From Megalopta genalis (Eukaryota; Arthropoda; Insecta; Hymenoptera; Halictidae), in assembly GCF_051020955.1 (NCBI RefSeq), contig NC_135019.1, forward strand, positions 13,041,501 through 13,105,500: a DNA stretch of 64,000 nucleotides, in the 5' to 3' direction. The translations under genes and the position numbers were made by a program. Of this stretch, positions 44,340 through 55,709 are shown piece after piece. Every line of letters begins with the position of its first letter. The first letter of the stretch is position 1. The notes below the pieces were generated by a model. The model did not search any database, was not told the DNA's origin, and saw nothing but the letters and a program-made list of their open reading frames with translations.

Positions 44340-44490
44340 TGCTATCTGTATTATATTATTTATTATTATATATAATTATATATATTATTATTAATTATTA
44401 TATTTAATATAATTTAATATAATTATTATATATTATTATATATATTATTATTATATATTATAATGATATATATAATTATATTTATTATTA
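44340..44490. repeat. AT-rich simple repeat
   Basis: ATTATATATAAT-type units with local palindromes. Confidence 0.85.
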
Positions 44491-45414
44491 CATATTTTCC
44501 TGTTCGAAGCTGGGTACAGTTCCTAGTGATCAACAGAATTTCGAACTAGTAAATATACGTATTGTTCCTAGTGACCCCTTCCAATAATGAAAAAGAAACA
44601 TTTTCTCTGCGCCATAAAGTATTCTCAGTAAGGAACCTGTGAAATCCTGTGTTTTTCTTACAATAAATGTAAAGATCGCTCGATTATTTTGAAGCTACAT
44701 TTACTAACTAAAAAGTTATGAAATAACATGAAAAAGAATAAAAAAGAAATTTAAGGAATAAGGAAATACAATACAAATAAAATTAACCCTCGCGTACCGG
44801 TAACGGAGTTTCTACTGTACCGACAGTGACGAAGCTGCGTGTTTAGTAGTGGAATAGGGGTGGGGATCACGAGCTCAAGCATCTATATTAGTGAAATATC
44901 GGTGTGGATCTCGAAATACCCTGTCACCGTACAGCGAGTGTATCGTATTCCAAAGATTAATAACAAAAAGGATAAAACAGAAGAAAGCAGAAGAATTGAA
45001 GAAAAACAAATTAGAAGCAAAAAGAGGGAAATTGGTTTGATGGTTTAATTTGTCAATGAATTCTTCAATAATAACTTCAATTAGAGACCAAAAGGATTAT
45101 GGAACACTATTATAGATTTTATTTATCTAATTTCGATCATTAACCAAGAGAACAAAAGCAACGCAGTAAAACTTTCTTTCAAGATTATTATTGAAAATAA
45201 AACGATTAAACTTCTTAGAAAATCTCAGTCAGAAGCCCATTAGTAAGCATTAGAGCCATTAGAGCCAAAGAGACAACGAAATGGCGGTTATACTTATTGT
45301 TCGAGTAAGCTTTCTATCAAACTAGAAACTGTCTGTGCGAAGAAAATTGATGAAACAGTAGGATTTTTAGTCGACGAATACAAGGTTTGCACTCCAAATT
45401 CATGCTTTTCTAAA
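44491..45414. other. Unassigned DNA
   Basis: TTAACCCTCGCGTACCGG near 44785 looks like one end of a TTAA element, but I find no partner. Nothing else is recognised. Confidence 0.4.
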
Positions 45415-45905
45415 TTATAATCATCATCTGTCTAGTCAAATGCACCTGTTTCAAATCAAATTCACCCTTTTGTAAATCGAATTTACCCCTTCTCGTAAAT
45501 CAAATTCGTTCTTTCACAGATCAAAGTGATAGTTTTGCAAATCCCATTCATCTACTTTATTTTCTTAAACTGTGGTAATGAAAACAATATGCAATGTTGA
45601 TCAGAAATTAAAAATTGAAAGAAAAATTAAAAATGAACTTGAAATACTTATCTAATAGTGAACATGGTTTCATCGTTACGTAGTTGATACAAAATGATGA
45701 ATACAAGTTTTGCTCCAAAAATTGATCTATTTGTATATCATATTCACCCTTTGGTACAGCAATTTAATTGCGTTCTGCTGATCTTAAACCTTTTTAATAA
45801 ATATGACTCATCTATATACAAAAATTATGTTCACTTATTTGTAATTATCTCGAATAAGTATCATACTAAATTTAAAAATTGGATGACATTTATGAATAAT
45901 TATCG
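45415..45905. repeat. Degenerate AAATCAAATTCACCCTTTT repeat region
   Basis: Several variants of the phrase occur at intervals of about 28-30 bp between 45430 and 45550, with another near 45715. ATACTAAATTTAAAAATTGG near 45863 also occurs, slightly altered, after the 42-bp repeat at 60470-60715, so the two regions are related. Confidence 0.55.
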
Positions 45906-46785
45906 ATAATTTATAGAAATTAAATACTTTATGCGAGATTTGCATCATTTTATAAATAAGTATATAAATTCACACGAAATTAAGAATAAATTCAAAAACG
46001 TACCTTTCTTATTTTTTGTTATTATTTCAACCAATTATAATTTTCGCAAATATTCGTTTACTTAATGTCTAGTGAACTGGTCAGCCTGAAATCTCGAACA
46101 AAGATTCAAATCATTTGATTGAATTTTATCGACGTAAATTGGGTTTTAAACGGAGTGTACTCACTTTTGCACATCGCTGTATATCATTTCGGTCTCGAGA
46201 CGCCAACAAAATGAGTTTGTTTTGCAAAAGGATATGTTTAATTCGATGGATGACGAATATGATCAGCAGAAAGAAATACGTTATGCCGATCGTTCTGCGT
46301 TATAATAAACGCAAGGCCACGGAAATAGGTGTGACGACCTTATCCGAAGTCATGGTCGTCGCGGTGGAAATCTAGTAAATATCATCTGCAAAAGGTCAAG
46401 CTTCGGCAGAGTCGAACATGCTCGCGCTGATGGCGACGCTTTCATGGCGCCCGACAATGCACCGTCGACAGTGGGTGGGAACGTAGAAAGTGAAGGCATT
46501 CTATGGCCATAATCTGCCCCCACGAATCATTACACCGGGATAAACCGCTTACATCATAACCAGGCCATCGTTGTGTCTCCCTATTACTCATTTCGCTTGT
46601 TGCGCTCCCGCGATGCATATTCATGGTACATATTCTCGTCTCTCGGCTCCTTTTGCAACGCGCATTTTGTTTTCACCTCGATTTCAAGGTCCGGAAAGTA
46701 AACGGTGTCGCCACGGTGTCTTTGCTCCTTTTTGGCAAGATTCCCCCCCGAAAAAAAAACACCGAAGAGAAAAACGGATCTCGTG
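45906..46785. other. Unassigned DNA
   Basis: The CAAAAGGAT phrase of the preceding repeat occurs once more, near 46220. No gene is recognised. Confidence 0.4.
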
Positions 46786-47732
46786 CGACGCACAGTGCAG
46801 CAAAGTGACAAAGTTGTGTAAAAATCGAAGAACTTTTGATAGAAATGAGATAAAGCGATTATTTTTTTTTACGTTGAAGCTGAAATGTTGAAGAATAAGG
46901 AAAAAATAGAGAGACTGTAGTATCAATGTTTGCAAATTTATGTTATAATTGAAATATTCCAACAAAGCGATTTATCCAATACCATGAACAGTTGGATTTT
47001 TTTCAATAGCATGTTATACGTCATTTCCCGTAGATTCCGGGTCGCAAAATTTATCTACCGCTTCAGGATTTTGGTAAAAATCGATTAAAACGAAAGAACT
47101 AAAGAAATCGCGATCTTTTCGTTGAAATGATTTCATATCCTGCTAATGTCAATGTATATTGCACTCTTGCATATGCAATACAAATTAAATGAAAATAATA
47201 CAATATCTGAATGTTTCGTGTTACTTTGCCGGAGGCTTTGCCTCATTTGTGCAGGAAACAACGTAAATATTTACTCCTTTCAACTAACTCGTTAATGAAT
47301 TTTATAATATCTGGTGATACCAAAGAATACCATTCGAACCAGGGTGTTAGCAAATCATTTCAACGAAAAAAAATCGCGATTTCTGAAATTCTAAAATTCA
47401 CGTTACTTCTTTCACTTAAATCGATGCTTTTTTCCAAAATTCTACAGTGACATAAATGCGATCGGATTTGAATTCAGCGTGTCAAAATCTACGAGAAACA
47501 ATGTATAACATGTCATTTAAAAAATCCAATTGTTCATGGTATTGGATAAATCTCGATCTTGTCGAAATATGTCAAGTTTAACATAAATTTTCAGGATTAA
47601 AAAATGTTCGTACCACATTTTGTCTATTCTTCAACAGTTTTTAACGTAAAAAAGAAATCATCGTTTAAATTCAGTTCCATCAAAAGTTCTTTGATTTTCA
47701 CATAACCTCGTCACTTTGCCCGCCGTGCGACG

Positions 47733-47738
<6 letters not shown>
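46786..47738. repeat. Long diverged inverted repeat, arms of about 380 bp
   Basis: The left arm begins near CGTGCGACGCAC..GCAAAGTGAC (46786) and runs to about 47165. It is co-linear with the reverse complement of about 47350-47738. Shared blocks include AAGAACTTTTGAT, TTTATCCAATACCATGAACA and AATCGCGAT.TTTTCGTTGA. The arms differ by many substitutions and small gaps, so this is an older structure. No coding sequence is supported in arms or centre. Confidence 0.82.

Positions 47739-47768
<30 letters not shown>
47735..47768. repeat. (AC)n microsatellite
   Basis: About 16 AC units, starting at the right edge of the inverted repeat. Confidence 0.93.
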
Positions 47769-47769
<1 letters not shown>

Positions 47770-48284
47770 CTCCGATCAAAATCAACTCGCGCTTCCGTGA
47801 AATTTTTACGACCGTTGCTCGCTCTGTGCTCTTTTACCTTGTTATCCGCGGCAAAAAGTATTTCCTTCGCATGATTGAGCCAGCGTGATCGTTATAGTAC
47901 GGATCTTGCGCATTCATTACTCTCTGATGAGCGTGGTTCTCGGCGATTTTAATGTTTTGCATCTCATCTATTTGTCTTTGTCGTAAACGTATTAGTCGCA
48001 AACGGTCGGGCAAAGATGATCTCGGTTATTAATTTTTCGAGCCGCAAAACACGATCCTTACCTCTGATTGTAGTACACGAGGAAGGAAACAGGAAACCTT
48101 TATAGATCATTATTCTAGAGTAAATAGTTTCCAGAAGAATTAAAGCGATCGATTTTACGGCAGCCGCGAACAGGCTCGCTGCGAAGTGCTCTCGAACATT
48201 ACCATAAATAGTATGAGGATCTTTATGTGAGATACAATTGGTTGTGAGGAGTAATGGTGTTTCTGGCAGAATTGTGTTTCGAGC
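47769..48284. other. Unassigned DNA
   Basis: No recognisable feature. Confidence 0.4.
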
Positions 48285-48345
48285 TACAGTAAATTCTCCT
48301 TAATTGACCCTCGGTTTGGAAACCAAAATAGAAAATTTGGAAAGA
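48285..48345. mobile_element. Foldback element, left arm only (copy 11)
   Basis: TACAGTAAATTCTCCTTAAT, then the GAAAATTTGGAAAGAG block, after which family similarity stops. Confidence 0.75.
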
Positions 48346-48394
48346 GTTGGTACAATGATTCAAATTAATTACAGCGGACATTGCAAAATATTCT

Positions 48395-48473
48395 AATTAC
48401 AGCGAAAATTATCGTCAAGTAAAGAGATTCGAAATCGCTTGAATCGCGGCGATTGTTTCGCTGATAACGATCT
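48395..48473 (+). repeat. Foldback-associated flank shared with 54868-54960
   Basis: TAATTACAGCGAAAATTATC and the following TCGAAATCG..T..ATCGC and TTTCGCTG.TAAC blocks also precede the foldback copy at 54971. The foldback spread together with this sequence, or is part of a larger repeat. Confidence 0.75.
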
Positions 48474-48658
48474 AACAAATTGTCCCGAATTGACCAGTTT
48501 CTAAACAAAAATGGACAATTTGGAAAGAGTTTTTATAATTGCCGATTGTCAATAATTATAAAAACGAGCCGCAAAACTCGAATGATCGTACTTACTCTTC
48601 CCAAATTGTCCATTCTTGTGTACGAGCTGAGAGTCAATTAGGGAGAATTTACTATATT
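48474..48658. mobile_element. Foldback element, copy 12
   Basis: A shortened left arm (AAACAAAAATGGACAATTTG, then directly TTTTTATAATTGCCGATTGT), then a complete right arm through CCATTCTTGTGTACGAGCTG to GGGAGAATTTACTATA. Confidence 0.85.
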
Positions 48659-48945
48659 CGGTTTCGAAGATTTATTTCACCAATCCTTTCAGCGCTGAAT
48701 AAAACGAAAAATTATACCTAGAAGAAATATTTATTTCGGTACATTAATTTTGTGATTTGATACTATTTTCTGATGTCTGTTTTATCGTCCAGTTGGTTGA
48801 CTGCTAGTTGATTAGAGTGCTTACTAACTCTTTCGTTATACATTATTATTTTACTCCCTATATTCTACTTCAAATATTTTACTAGTTATATTTTACTCTG
48901 TTTTTACTGGTGATATTTATAGATTATTTTTTATTATATCGTTCG
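48659..48945. other. Unassigned DNA
   Basis: AT-rich interval before the LINE remnant. Nothing is recognised. Confidence 0.4.
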
Positions 48946-49296
48946 TAACAGACCATGGGGCGTTTGTTATCGTGCGTAACACTTTTGCTTGGAATCTTTC
49001 CAATATTTCTATGTTATAATTCGAAGCTGAGCCCCATAACTGACCCCCATATGTCCAGATCGGTTTTAACATGGATTTATAGAGTAACAGTCTAGAGAGG
49101 CTTTAGATTTCCGCGCCAGCAGCCAGTACACTTTTTGTAATTTAAGACCTTGTTTTCTCTGGTTCCAAATGCATATTTTCCGAGTTAGTCTATGATCGAG
49201 GTGCATACCCAAATATTTCACTGACTCAGCTTGCGGTATTTGCTTTCTGATTAGCCTCACGGGTGGACATGTCTCTTTGCGTGACGAAAGCGTAAA
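48946..49296 (-). pseudogene. Jockey-like non-LTR retrotransposon, 3' reverse-transcriptase fragment
   Basis: Read on the minus strand from 49296, the conceptual product begins near AFTLSSRKETCPPV. It continues through IPQAESVKYLGMHLDHRLT, the KYLG-containing block after the catalytic palm of jockey-clade reverse transcriptases, and then a K-x-YWLLxRKSK block. A small deletion near 49088-49096 shifts the frame, after which LLLYKSMLKPIWTYGGQLWG and ERFQAKVLRTI follow. These are typical of the C-terminal end of the enzyme, which copies element RNA into DNA at the insertion site. The catalytic YxDD region, endonuclease and ORF1 are absent, leaving about 115 codons of the usual 900 or so, with stops upstream. 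Truncation at both sides and the frameshift mark it as dead. Confidence 0.9.
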
Positions 49297-49410
49297 TGCT
49301 TATGATTAAAGCGCGACAAGCCGTCAGATTTCTTTAGATTTAAATAAGCACATAATGTTATGTTAAATTATCAAAATATGCGAACCACTGGACGAGTCTG
49401 TAAAATTTAT

Positions 49411-49504
49411 CCCTTTGCAGTCGAAGCTATTTTAATTCGAAATCCAAAATATGTTTTCTAATCTATAGTATTTCCCTCTTATATTATTTATTACGATTAT
49501 TACT

Positions 49505-49585
<81 letters not shown>

Positions 49586-49724
49586 TATTGCGGCAAGTAC
49601 AATACTTGCAATTTTAACCATTTTTTTTATTAATTATAAACGAATCTGATATTGTTACAATTATTTTGAAAAATGGTGTAACAATTTTAATGGCGCCTCA
49701 GCGTCGCCACTCGAGTGCAAAGGA
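49411..49724. mobile_element. TTAA-type MITE family A, copy 2
   Basis: Ends CCCTTTGCAGTCGAAG and CTCGAGTGCAAAGG, with TTAA on the right (49725-49728) and an altered TTTA on the left. The interior resembles 51377-51616 but is enlarged by the AT and ATT microsatellites at 49508-49583. Confidence 0.85.
49508..49583. repeat. (AT)n followed by (ATT)n
   Basis: About 23 AT units, then about 9 ATT units, inside the family A element. Confidence 0.95.
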
Positions 49725-49728
49725 TTAA

Positions 49729-51372
49729 AAATATGGTAAAAAACGGGAAAGAGCATTTTTCGAACATCCCCGATATTCGAAAGATTTAGAAAACGCATTA
49801 TTTCAATTTTCGTTATAGGCTCAGAGATGAAAGAACTTAAATAAATATAATTTTTTAACTCTGTCATCGCCCCAATCAATTGCAAATTTTTTGAATAATA
49901 TTTTAACTATTATCCAGGTTATTTATATAGCAATTTATATATCATTTATAATTATTATATATTAACTAGACATATCATCTAACAAAGTTCAAGTCACTTG
50001 GTTCAATTTTGAAGAAAACTTATTGTTTTCAACAGTGTCCGATTATTTTCGTGACCGCGCGTACGCGTGACAGCGGTTGGGAACGCGTTGAAATCCCTTT
50101 TTAAACAGGAGCGTTAAATAACAATTGATTTCATCTTACATCTAATATTATTAACGTTTCCCATTTCATCCACAATTTTTCTCAGCAATTCGTTCGCAAG
50201 CACGCAAACACCGTCTTCGCGTGCAAAAATTCTGTTTCCCAGCGAAGATCGAATCCGCACAGCCCTGAAAACCTTGGAGTCGTCGCGTTAAAATGATTTT
50301 TTTTCGAAACGAACGTATCGATTTTTGCGAAGGTCGTTCACGTTCGCGTGTTATGCAAATTCCGCGCGGTCGCGAAACGCTTTGCGATCGATAACGCGTT
50401 TTTCAACGTTTACGAGCGCACCGGCGGGCACCGTGCGCATGAAAATGCAAGAAAACCGGCGAGATATCATCGGGGAAAACGGGGTTCCGCGGTCGTAAGT
50501 CAGAAAATCGAAGCCGGCCAGGACGAGGCACGTCGCTGGCTCGTAATTACGGCGAATGCAAATTACCGCTGGCTCGCCGACACGAACTGGTCCAACGTGT
50601 CATTATTGTTTATTAGCGCGGGCGCCCGCTGCTTTTATCGGACGCGAGATGCAACGTCGTATTAAGAACAACCGCGGGACCATATACGCACCCGTCTCGA
50701 ACAATAATCCCACGCTCCAGTCTCGTCCGATTTTCCTTCGAGGCGGCGGTCGAAACGAAAATTGGCCGGGTAATATGGAACACCTTATTTTAAAAGCTTT
50801 GCCAAAATTGGAGGAACGAATTCGTGCATGAAATGAGTCATCGTTAATAACCGGACATTTATTAAAACGTTGTTGCGGAGTTTTAAGCGCGTAAAATATA
50901 CAAGAAACATATTTGGTACTTACGGTCGTACGCTCGGAAAATATCTGTGTCCACATAAAAATGTTCGACATAGATTTATCGCGTACGATATTATCTGAAC
51001 TAGTGTAATGGATGTTTATCAATCTTATTTTAATTGATAAATACTTGATTTATGATGAATCGCTGTAATTGGTATTACAATGAACAATAAGTTATATTCA
51101 ATTTGAATGTTCACGTTTGTCAGTCAATATTAATTCATATGCCAAAATTGAAGGTTCCGCATAACCTGGTTCTTTTTCAATATTACCGCTTACTATACGT
51201 TCAATTTTGTATTCGTCGTAACTACTGGGAACGATTCGTTATTCGATAACGCAGTTGATGAATCTGTATGATGTCTGTGAAGGATGAAACCAATAGTTTC
51301 CGATCTCTTTGTCGTGGCCGGGAATATTTGAAATTTTGAATATATTTAAGATTTTTTTAATATTTTAATATT
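49729..51372. other. Unassigned DNA, CpG-rich from 50180 to 50830
   Basis: In the CpG-rich part, plus-strand frames of 105 and 91 codons overlap a 139-codon minus-strand frame. No motif favours any of them. The flanks are AT-rich. Confidence 0.4.
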
Positions 51373-51376
51373 TTAA

Positions 51377-51616
51377 CCCTTTGCAGTCGAAGCTATTTGA
51401 ACTCGAAATCCAAAACATGATTTCTGATCTACAGTATTTCTATTTTATATAATTTATTGCGATTTATGCATATGAAATTGAGCCTATTGGCAAGTACAAT
51501 GCAGTTTTAATAGTTTTTTTTTTAATATAAACGAGTCTGATGCTTTTAGAATGATTTTGAAAAATAGTATACCAATTTTTAGTGGCGCCACAGAGTCGCC
51601 ACTCGAGTGCAAAGGA
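51377..51616. mobile_element. TTAA-type MITE family A, copy 3 (complete)
   Basis: 240 bp between TTAA at 51373-51376 and at 51617-51620, with ends CCCTTTGCAGTCGAAG and CTCGAGTGCAAAGG. It is the tidiest member of the subfamily and matches the length of the copy at 57079-57318. Confidence 0.9.
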
Positions 51617-51620
51617 TTAA

Positions 51621-52226
51621 TATTTCAAATTTTGAACAATTTGTGTCCAATAGAAATACGGATGTATGTATACAGGGTGAATCACAAATTAGTCCCCACG
51701 ATTTTTCATCAGCCCCTTCCGATGTTCTGACAAAAAATAGTTTCCTACCAAAGAGTTAATTAGTATTTAACTTACAATTGCTTAAGTGTAAGAACAAATT
51801 GATTTTCGATAAAAAAGCAAGGTCACCATTATATTTTTAAATGAAATTAAGTAATTTTAACTTCACAGTATTGAGGGCGGTGTCGAAACGAATTCAACAA
51901 CCTGCTACACGATGACCTTCCGATGACATTAAGGGAAAAATTACCATGAATCGATTGCAACAATTGTTTGAAATAATTTGGCGATACGTAACACCAAGGC
52001 TTCGCATTCCTTTCGTCATCTTTGAAATTAAAAAGGTAACAAAATACAAATTCTTTATCTGAAATGACTACTATTTCGAATGGACCGATATAATTATTAT
52101 TTTCAAATAACAACGTTAAAATTCGAAATCGATTACTTCAAATAGCTATGCATCTCTTATTCTCATTCGAAATAAAACTTGTTCACATCTGTGTCCTTTG
52201 CGTCTGTGCACTAAAGTTGGAGTAGA
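51621..52226. other. Unassigned DNA with a possible transposon end
   Basis: Near 51670, ATACAGGGTGAATCACAAAT has the look of a DNA-transposon terminus, but its partner is not found. An 88-codon minus-strand frame (51847-52113) has no recognised motif. Confidence 0.4.
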
Positions 52227-52823
52227 CTGTTAGAAGAAAAAGATGAATCACGATCATACATGAGAATGGGCGCCGGTTGAACGCGACACGCGAGTGCCTA
52301 TTCTTAAGAATCCCTATTGATATGCAAACTCAGCTACGGCGTGGCGCACGCTAGATAAGCCTTATCACAAGCTGGCCTATCTACATATACTTACTTACAC
52401 TCGGCCGTCTCTCGGTTCGTGCGAACAGCTTCGCCTAGCGCCGGATCCGACGATTACGTTAATTACGTATCATAATTAACAATCGCGTTATCGTATTCAA
52501 GCGATTAATAGACATGCACCGCAGTCGGAAAATCTCAATCGAACCTGTTGGAATTTCAACGATGACCCACCTAACAGTTTTATGGCCCCTTGCGAGGGTG
52601 AGCCGTTGCCTACAGAGGCCCAGGTGGGCCCAGACGACAGTTCAAAAGTAGACACCGAACCGTGAGGTTGCCACCTCGGGATTTTCACCAACACCAGATT
52701 TCTGTATCTCTGTAGTTTTGCAATATATCACCATCACTTATTTTACTGGATACGCGAATGTTCTGGAGTGGAATTTGTAACTCTAAATAAAGTGCTTTTG
52801 AGTATCCTTTCATTCTACAACAG
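52227..52823 (+). mobile_element. Possible solo LTR
   Basis: The segment starts TGTTAGAAG and can be read to end TTCTACAACA, the TG...CA form of retroviral-type LTRs. It contains a promoter-like middle and, 30-40 bp before the end, CTCTAAATAAAGTGCTTTTG, a polyadenylation signal in the usual LTR position. No primer-binding site, coding region or second LTR is seen, and I could not find a matching 4-6 bp target duplication. The call rests on architecture alone. Confidence 0.35.
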
Positions 52824-54029
52824 AACCTTCCTGATTTTTCAGAATACGACAAATATCTCGATGCAAGAAATCGAATTGTAACTAGCGTCGACTAACCGAA
52901 CTACGATTTCACGAATCAGCTTTTCCTCGTCTGGCTATCTGCATCTGACAGTCTTCGATGATTCAGAGAATAATTGAAGAATGCTTTAAAAAATAGATTT
53001 GATTCATAGCAACTGTATATGTATAATTACTATATTGCAGATCTTCGTGCAAAATAAAAATAATTTAAATTAATTGCAAGAGATATAAATTAGACGAGAA
53101 AGTCTTTCCTGTTTTAATAATTGCGATAAGTTGAAAATAACGTAACACTATCCTTAAATTCTTGTAACATCTTCATAATTTTTGACTCATTTTTGTCATA
53201 AATGCATCAAATCCTCAGTCTAATAATTAACAGTCTAATTAACAGACCACGAAATTTTATACCAAAAATAAAGATATTCTACACTAATTGCACAAAGGTG
53301 GAGCTTCGGAACTCGACCATTTTAATGTGTTGAAAACAATGCAACATCGTTTCAATATTCCTTAATCGTTTTCGTTGTTTTGTATTTGACCTATTCGATT
53401 TTTTCATAAATGCATAAAATCCACACTCTATTAATTAATTGTAGTATTTATGTATGTACATATATACATATTTATATTTAAATAATCTTATATTTAATAA
53501 GTAATTGTCGGTGTGATTCTTATTTCGTTACAAACTGCGTAAGTATACGGGTGCTTTATTATTTAAACAATTCGACTCTTAGAACCAACCTCTCAGTCTG
53601 AATTAGTTCGGATAATTGACGTTCTCCACTAGAGTTCCTTGTTCCTAAAATCAGTGTCTGGAATCGTGCACCTGTAGGTTCGAATTTCTAGGCGCGAAAA
53701 AGGAAGAAGATTGTCGGGAACGATTTGACGAGACAGCCCGCCGAGAAAGTACCGTTACAGTAATTACCGGCGGATTATGTTTCCTATTTCCGTTCCCTTT
53801 TGTTCGTCGAGCAAAAATTCCGTACGCGTAGAAACTTCACAGTTCGATGAATTTCGAGACGAGCTTCATAAGTGTAAAATCGGTAAATTGTCGAGGAGTA
53901 TCTGGTATGCAATTGTTCGAATTATCGAAACTATATCTGGTTTTTAAACCTGAGGATAATGTAACAGGTCGGAAACAGGAAACGAGGAAATAGAATTTCG
54001 AATATTGAAGCAAATAAGTAATAATTTAT
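52824..54029. other. Unassigned DNA with two TAGACTGCGG-type ends
   Basis: Diverged right ends of that MITE family occur at about 53185-53214 (CATAAATGCATCAAATCCTC) and 53400-53434 (CATAAATGCATAAAATCCAC). No complete element can be drawn. The rest is unassigned. Confidence 0.45.
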
Positions 54030-54370
54030 TATTTCGATTTTTATTTTTATTTTTATTTTGTTTATTTTAACTTTTATTTTTATTTTTATTTTGTTTATTT
54101 TAACTTTTATTTTTATTTATTTTCATTTTTATTTTGTTTATTTTAACTTTTACTTTTATTTATTTTTATTTTTTTTTTACTTTCACTTTTATTTTTACTT
54201 CTATTTTTACCTTTATTTTTATTTTGACTTTTATTTTTACTTTTATTTTTATTTTTATTTTGACTTTTATTTTTACTTTTATTTTTACTTTTATTTTTAC
54301 TTTTATTTTTATTTTTACCTTTATTTGTACTTTTATTTTTATTTATATTTATATTTTTATTGCTATTTGT
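54030..54370. repeat. TTTTAT/TTTTAC hexamer-like repeat
   Basis: A pyrimidine-plus-A tract of TTTTTATTTTTACTTTTATT-type units, period about 6 with 12-18 bp super-units. The Phe/Tyr-rich frames through it are artefacts. Confidence 0.93.
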
Positions 54371-54867
54371 TACTCTCTATTTTTTGTCTTCTATATAAAA
54401 AAAGGATCCTCTTCCGTTGATATCAATAAAGAAACTAACTAATTAGTCACCAAATGTTTCATCAGCCTATAGAAATTTTTGAATCGAATTTTCCGTGCTT
54501 ATGGTTAAAGCTTGCAGCTCAAGTATCCGAGATCAGTCATGGAAATGAAGTTCGGATCGTTAATCAATCTGTGAGAAAAATTCCCCTTGGTTATCGATTA
54601 ACCCAGTCGGCGAGCTGTATCAAGTTATCCGCTATCGCGTTATAATGCTTGTAGGCAAGATTCGTACCACCACGACGCGCGGAACACTTATGTATCTGAC
54701 AACGCATTGATATTATCGGCGCCGAGTCTCAGAAGAACACCGGATGTTTTCAAAATAGCGTGTCTCGTACACATTGGGCAACATATGGCCTCAAAACAAG
54801 TTGGATAACGACATTTCCTCGAGCGAATGACAATATTTGATTGACGTCAGTCAGTCGTTAACGGGAA
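54371..54867. other. Unassigned DNA
   Basis: No recognisable feature. Confidence 0.4.
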
Positions 54868-54970
54868 ACCTAATTATAGCGAAAATTATCGGCACGTAAA
54901 GACGTTCGAAATCGTTTGTATCGCTGTGATAGTTTCGCTGCTAACAGTCTAGAAAAAATCAACGATAAGT
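54868..54970 (+). repeat. Foldback-associated flank shared with 48395-48473
   Basis: TAATTATAGCGAAAATTATC followed by TTCGAAATCGTTTGTATCGC and TTTCGCTGCTAAC matches the sequence before the foldback at 48474. Confidence 0.75.
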
Positions 54971-55168
54971 GCAGCAAATTCTCCCCAATTGTTCTTCAGC
55001 TTCTAAACAAAAATGGACAATTCGGGAAGAGCAGATATGGTCATAGTCGTCGATTGTCAATAACTATAAAAACGAGACGCAAGACTCGAATAATAATAAT
55101 AATCGTAATTTCTCTTCCCAAATTGACCATTTTCGTTTACAAGCTGAGGGACAATCGGTTTACAATGT
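54971..55168. mobile_element. Foldback element, copy 13
   Basis: Left arm GCAGCAAATTCTCCCCAATT with AAACAAAAATGGACAATTCG; loop GTCGATTGTCAATAACTATA; right arm with AATTTCTCTTCCCAAATTGA and TTTACAAGCTGAGGGACAAT. A small AAT expansion (AATAATAATAATCG) has arisen in the right arm, and the outer right end is degraded. Confidence 0.85.
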
Positions 55169-55709
55169 TTACAAGTAACACAATTTCACGAATCCTCGCT
55201 GATTTAATAAAAGAATTGAACCAAGTAAACGAAGCTGTTCGAACAAAACGAGAACCAAGAAGTTCAGATACCTGGTATTTATTAATTTTCAAATCTGAAC
55301 GAATAATTCCGTTATCTAAATACGGATGAAACGACAGCGAACGTGTTAATTACTTAAGTGAAGTTGTCAAAGCATGTCGTAGGCGTGTATAGCTTATAGT
55401 CATCGTGTTAATGTGGTATACCAGTATTGGATAGCTATAATCTTCTAAATTGGATCGTTTCAGCATACTTTCAAGAATAGACTAATAACATTCATAGTTA
55501 ATTGCGGATACGTTTACGATTAATTTGAAAAACAATCGTTTATACAGTGATGAAAATTGCTCGAGTCGAGAAGCGATAAACGTGGGGCTACTTATTTGTA
55601 AACAGTGCCGCATATAAGTAATTTTCTAATGAATTGATCTTAACACTCGAACGGCGAACTTTTTCGACATAAATACATATAACTCTGTCCGTGCCAAGAA
55701 TCATTTATA
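55169..55709. other. Unassigned DNA
   Basis: No recognisable feature. Confidence 0.4.

Noticed and set aside
53675..53690. GTAGGTTCGAATTTC, resembling a tRNA B box
   Set aside because: There is no matching A box or cloverleaf around it. Similar GTTCGAAT strings elsewhere belong to the foldback arms.
54058..54442. Phe/Tyr/Ile-rich frames resembling membrane segments
   Set aside because: They follow a TTTTAT/TTTTAC simple repeat, and the apparent hydrophobicity is a composition effect.
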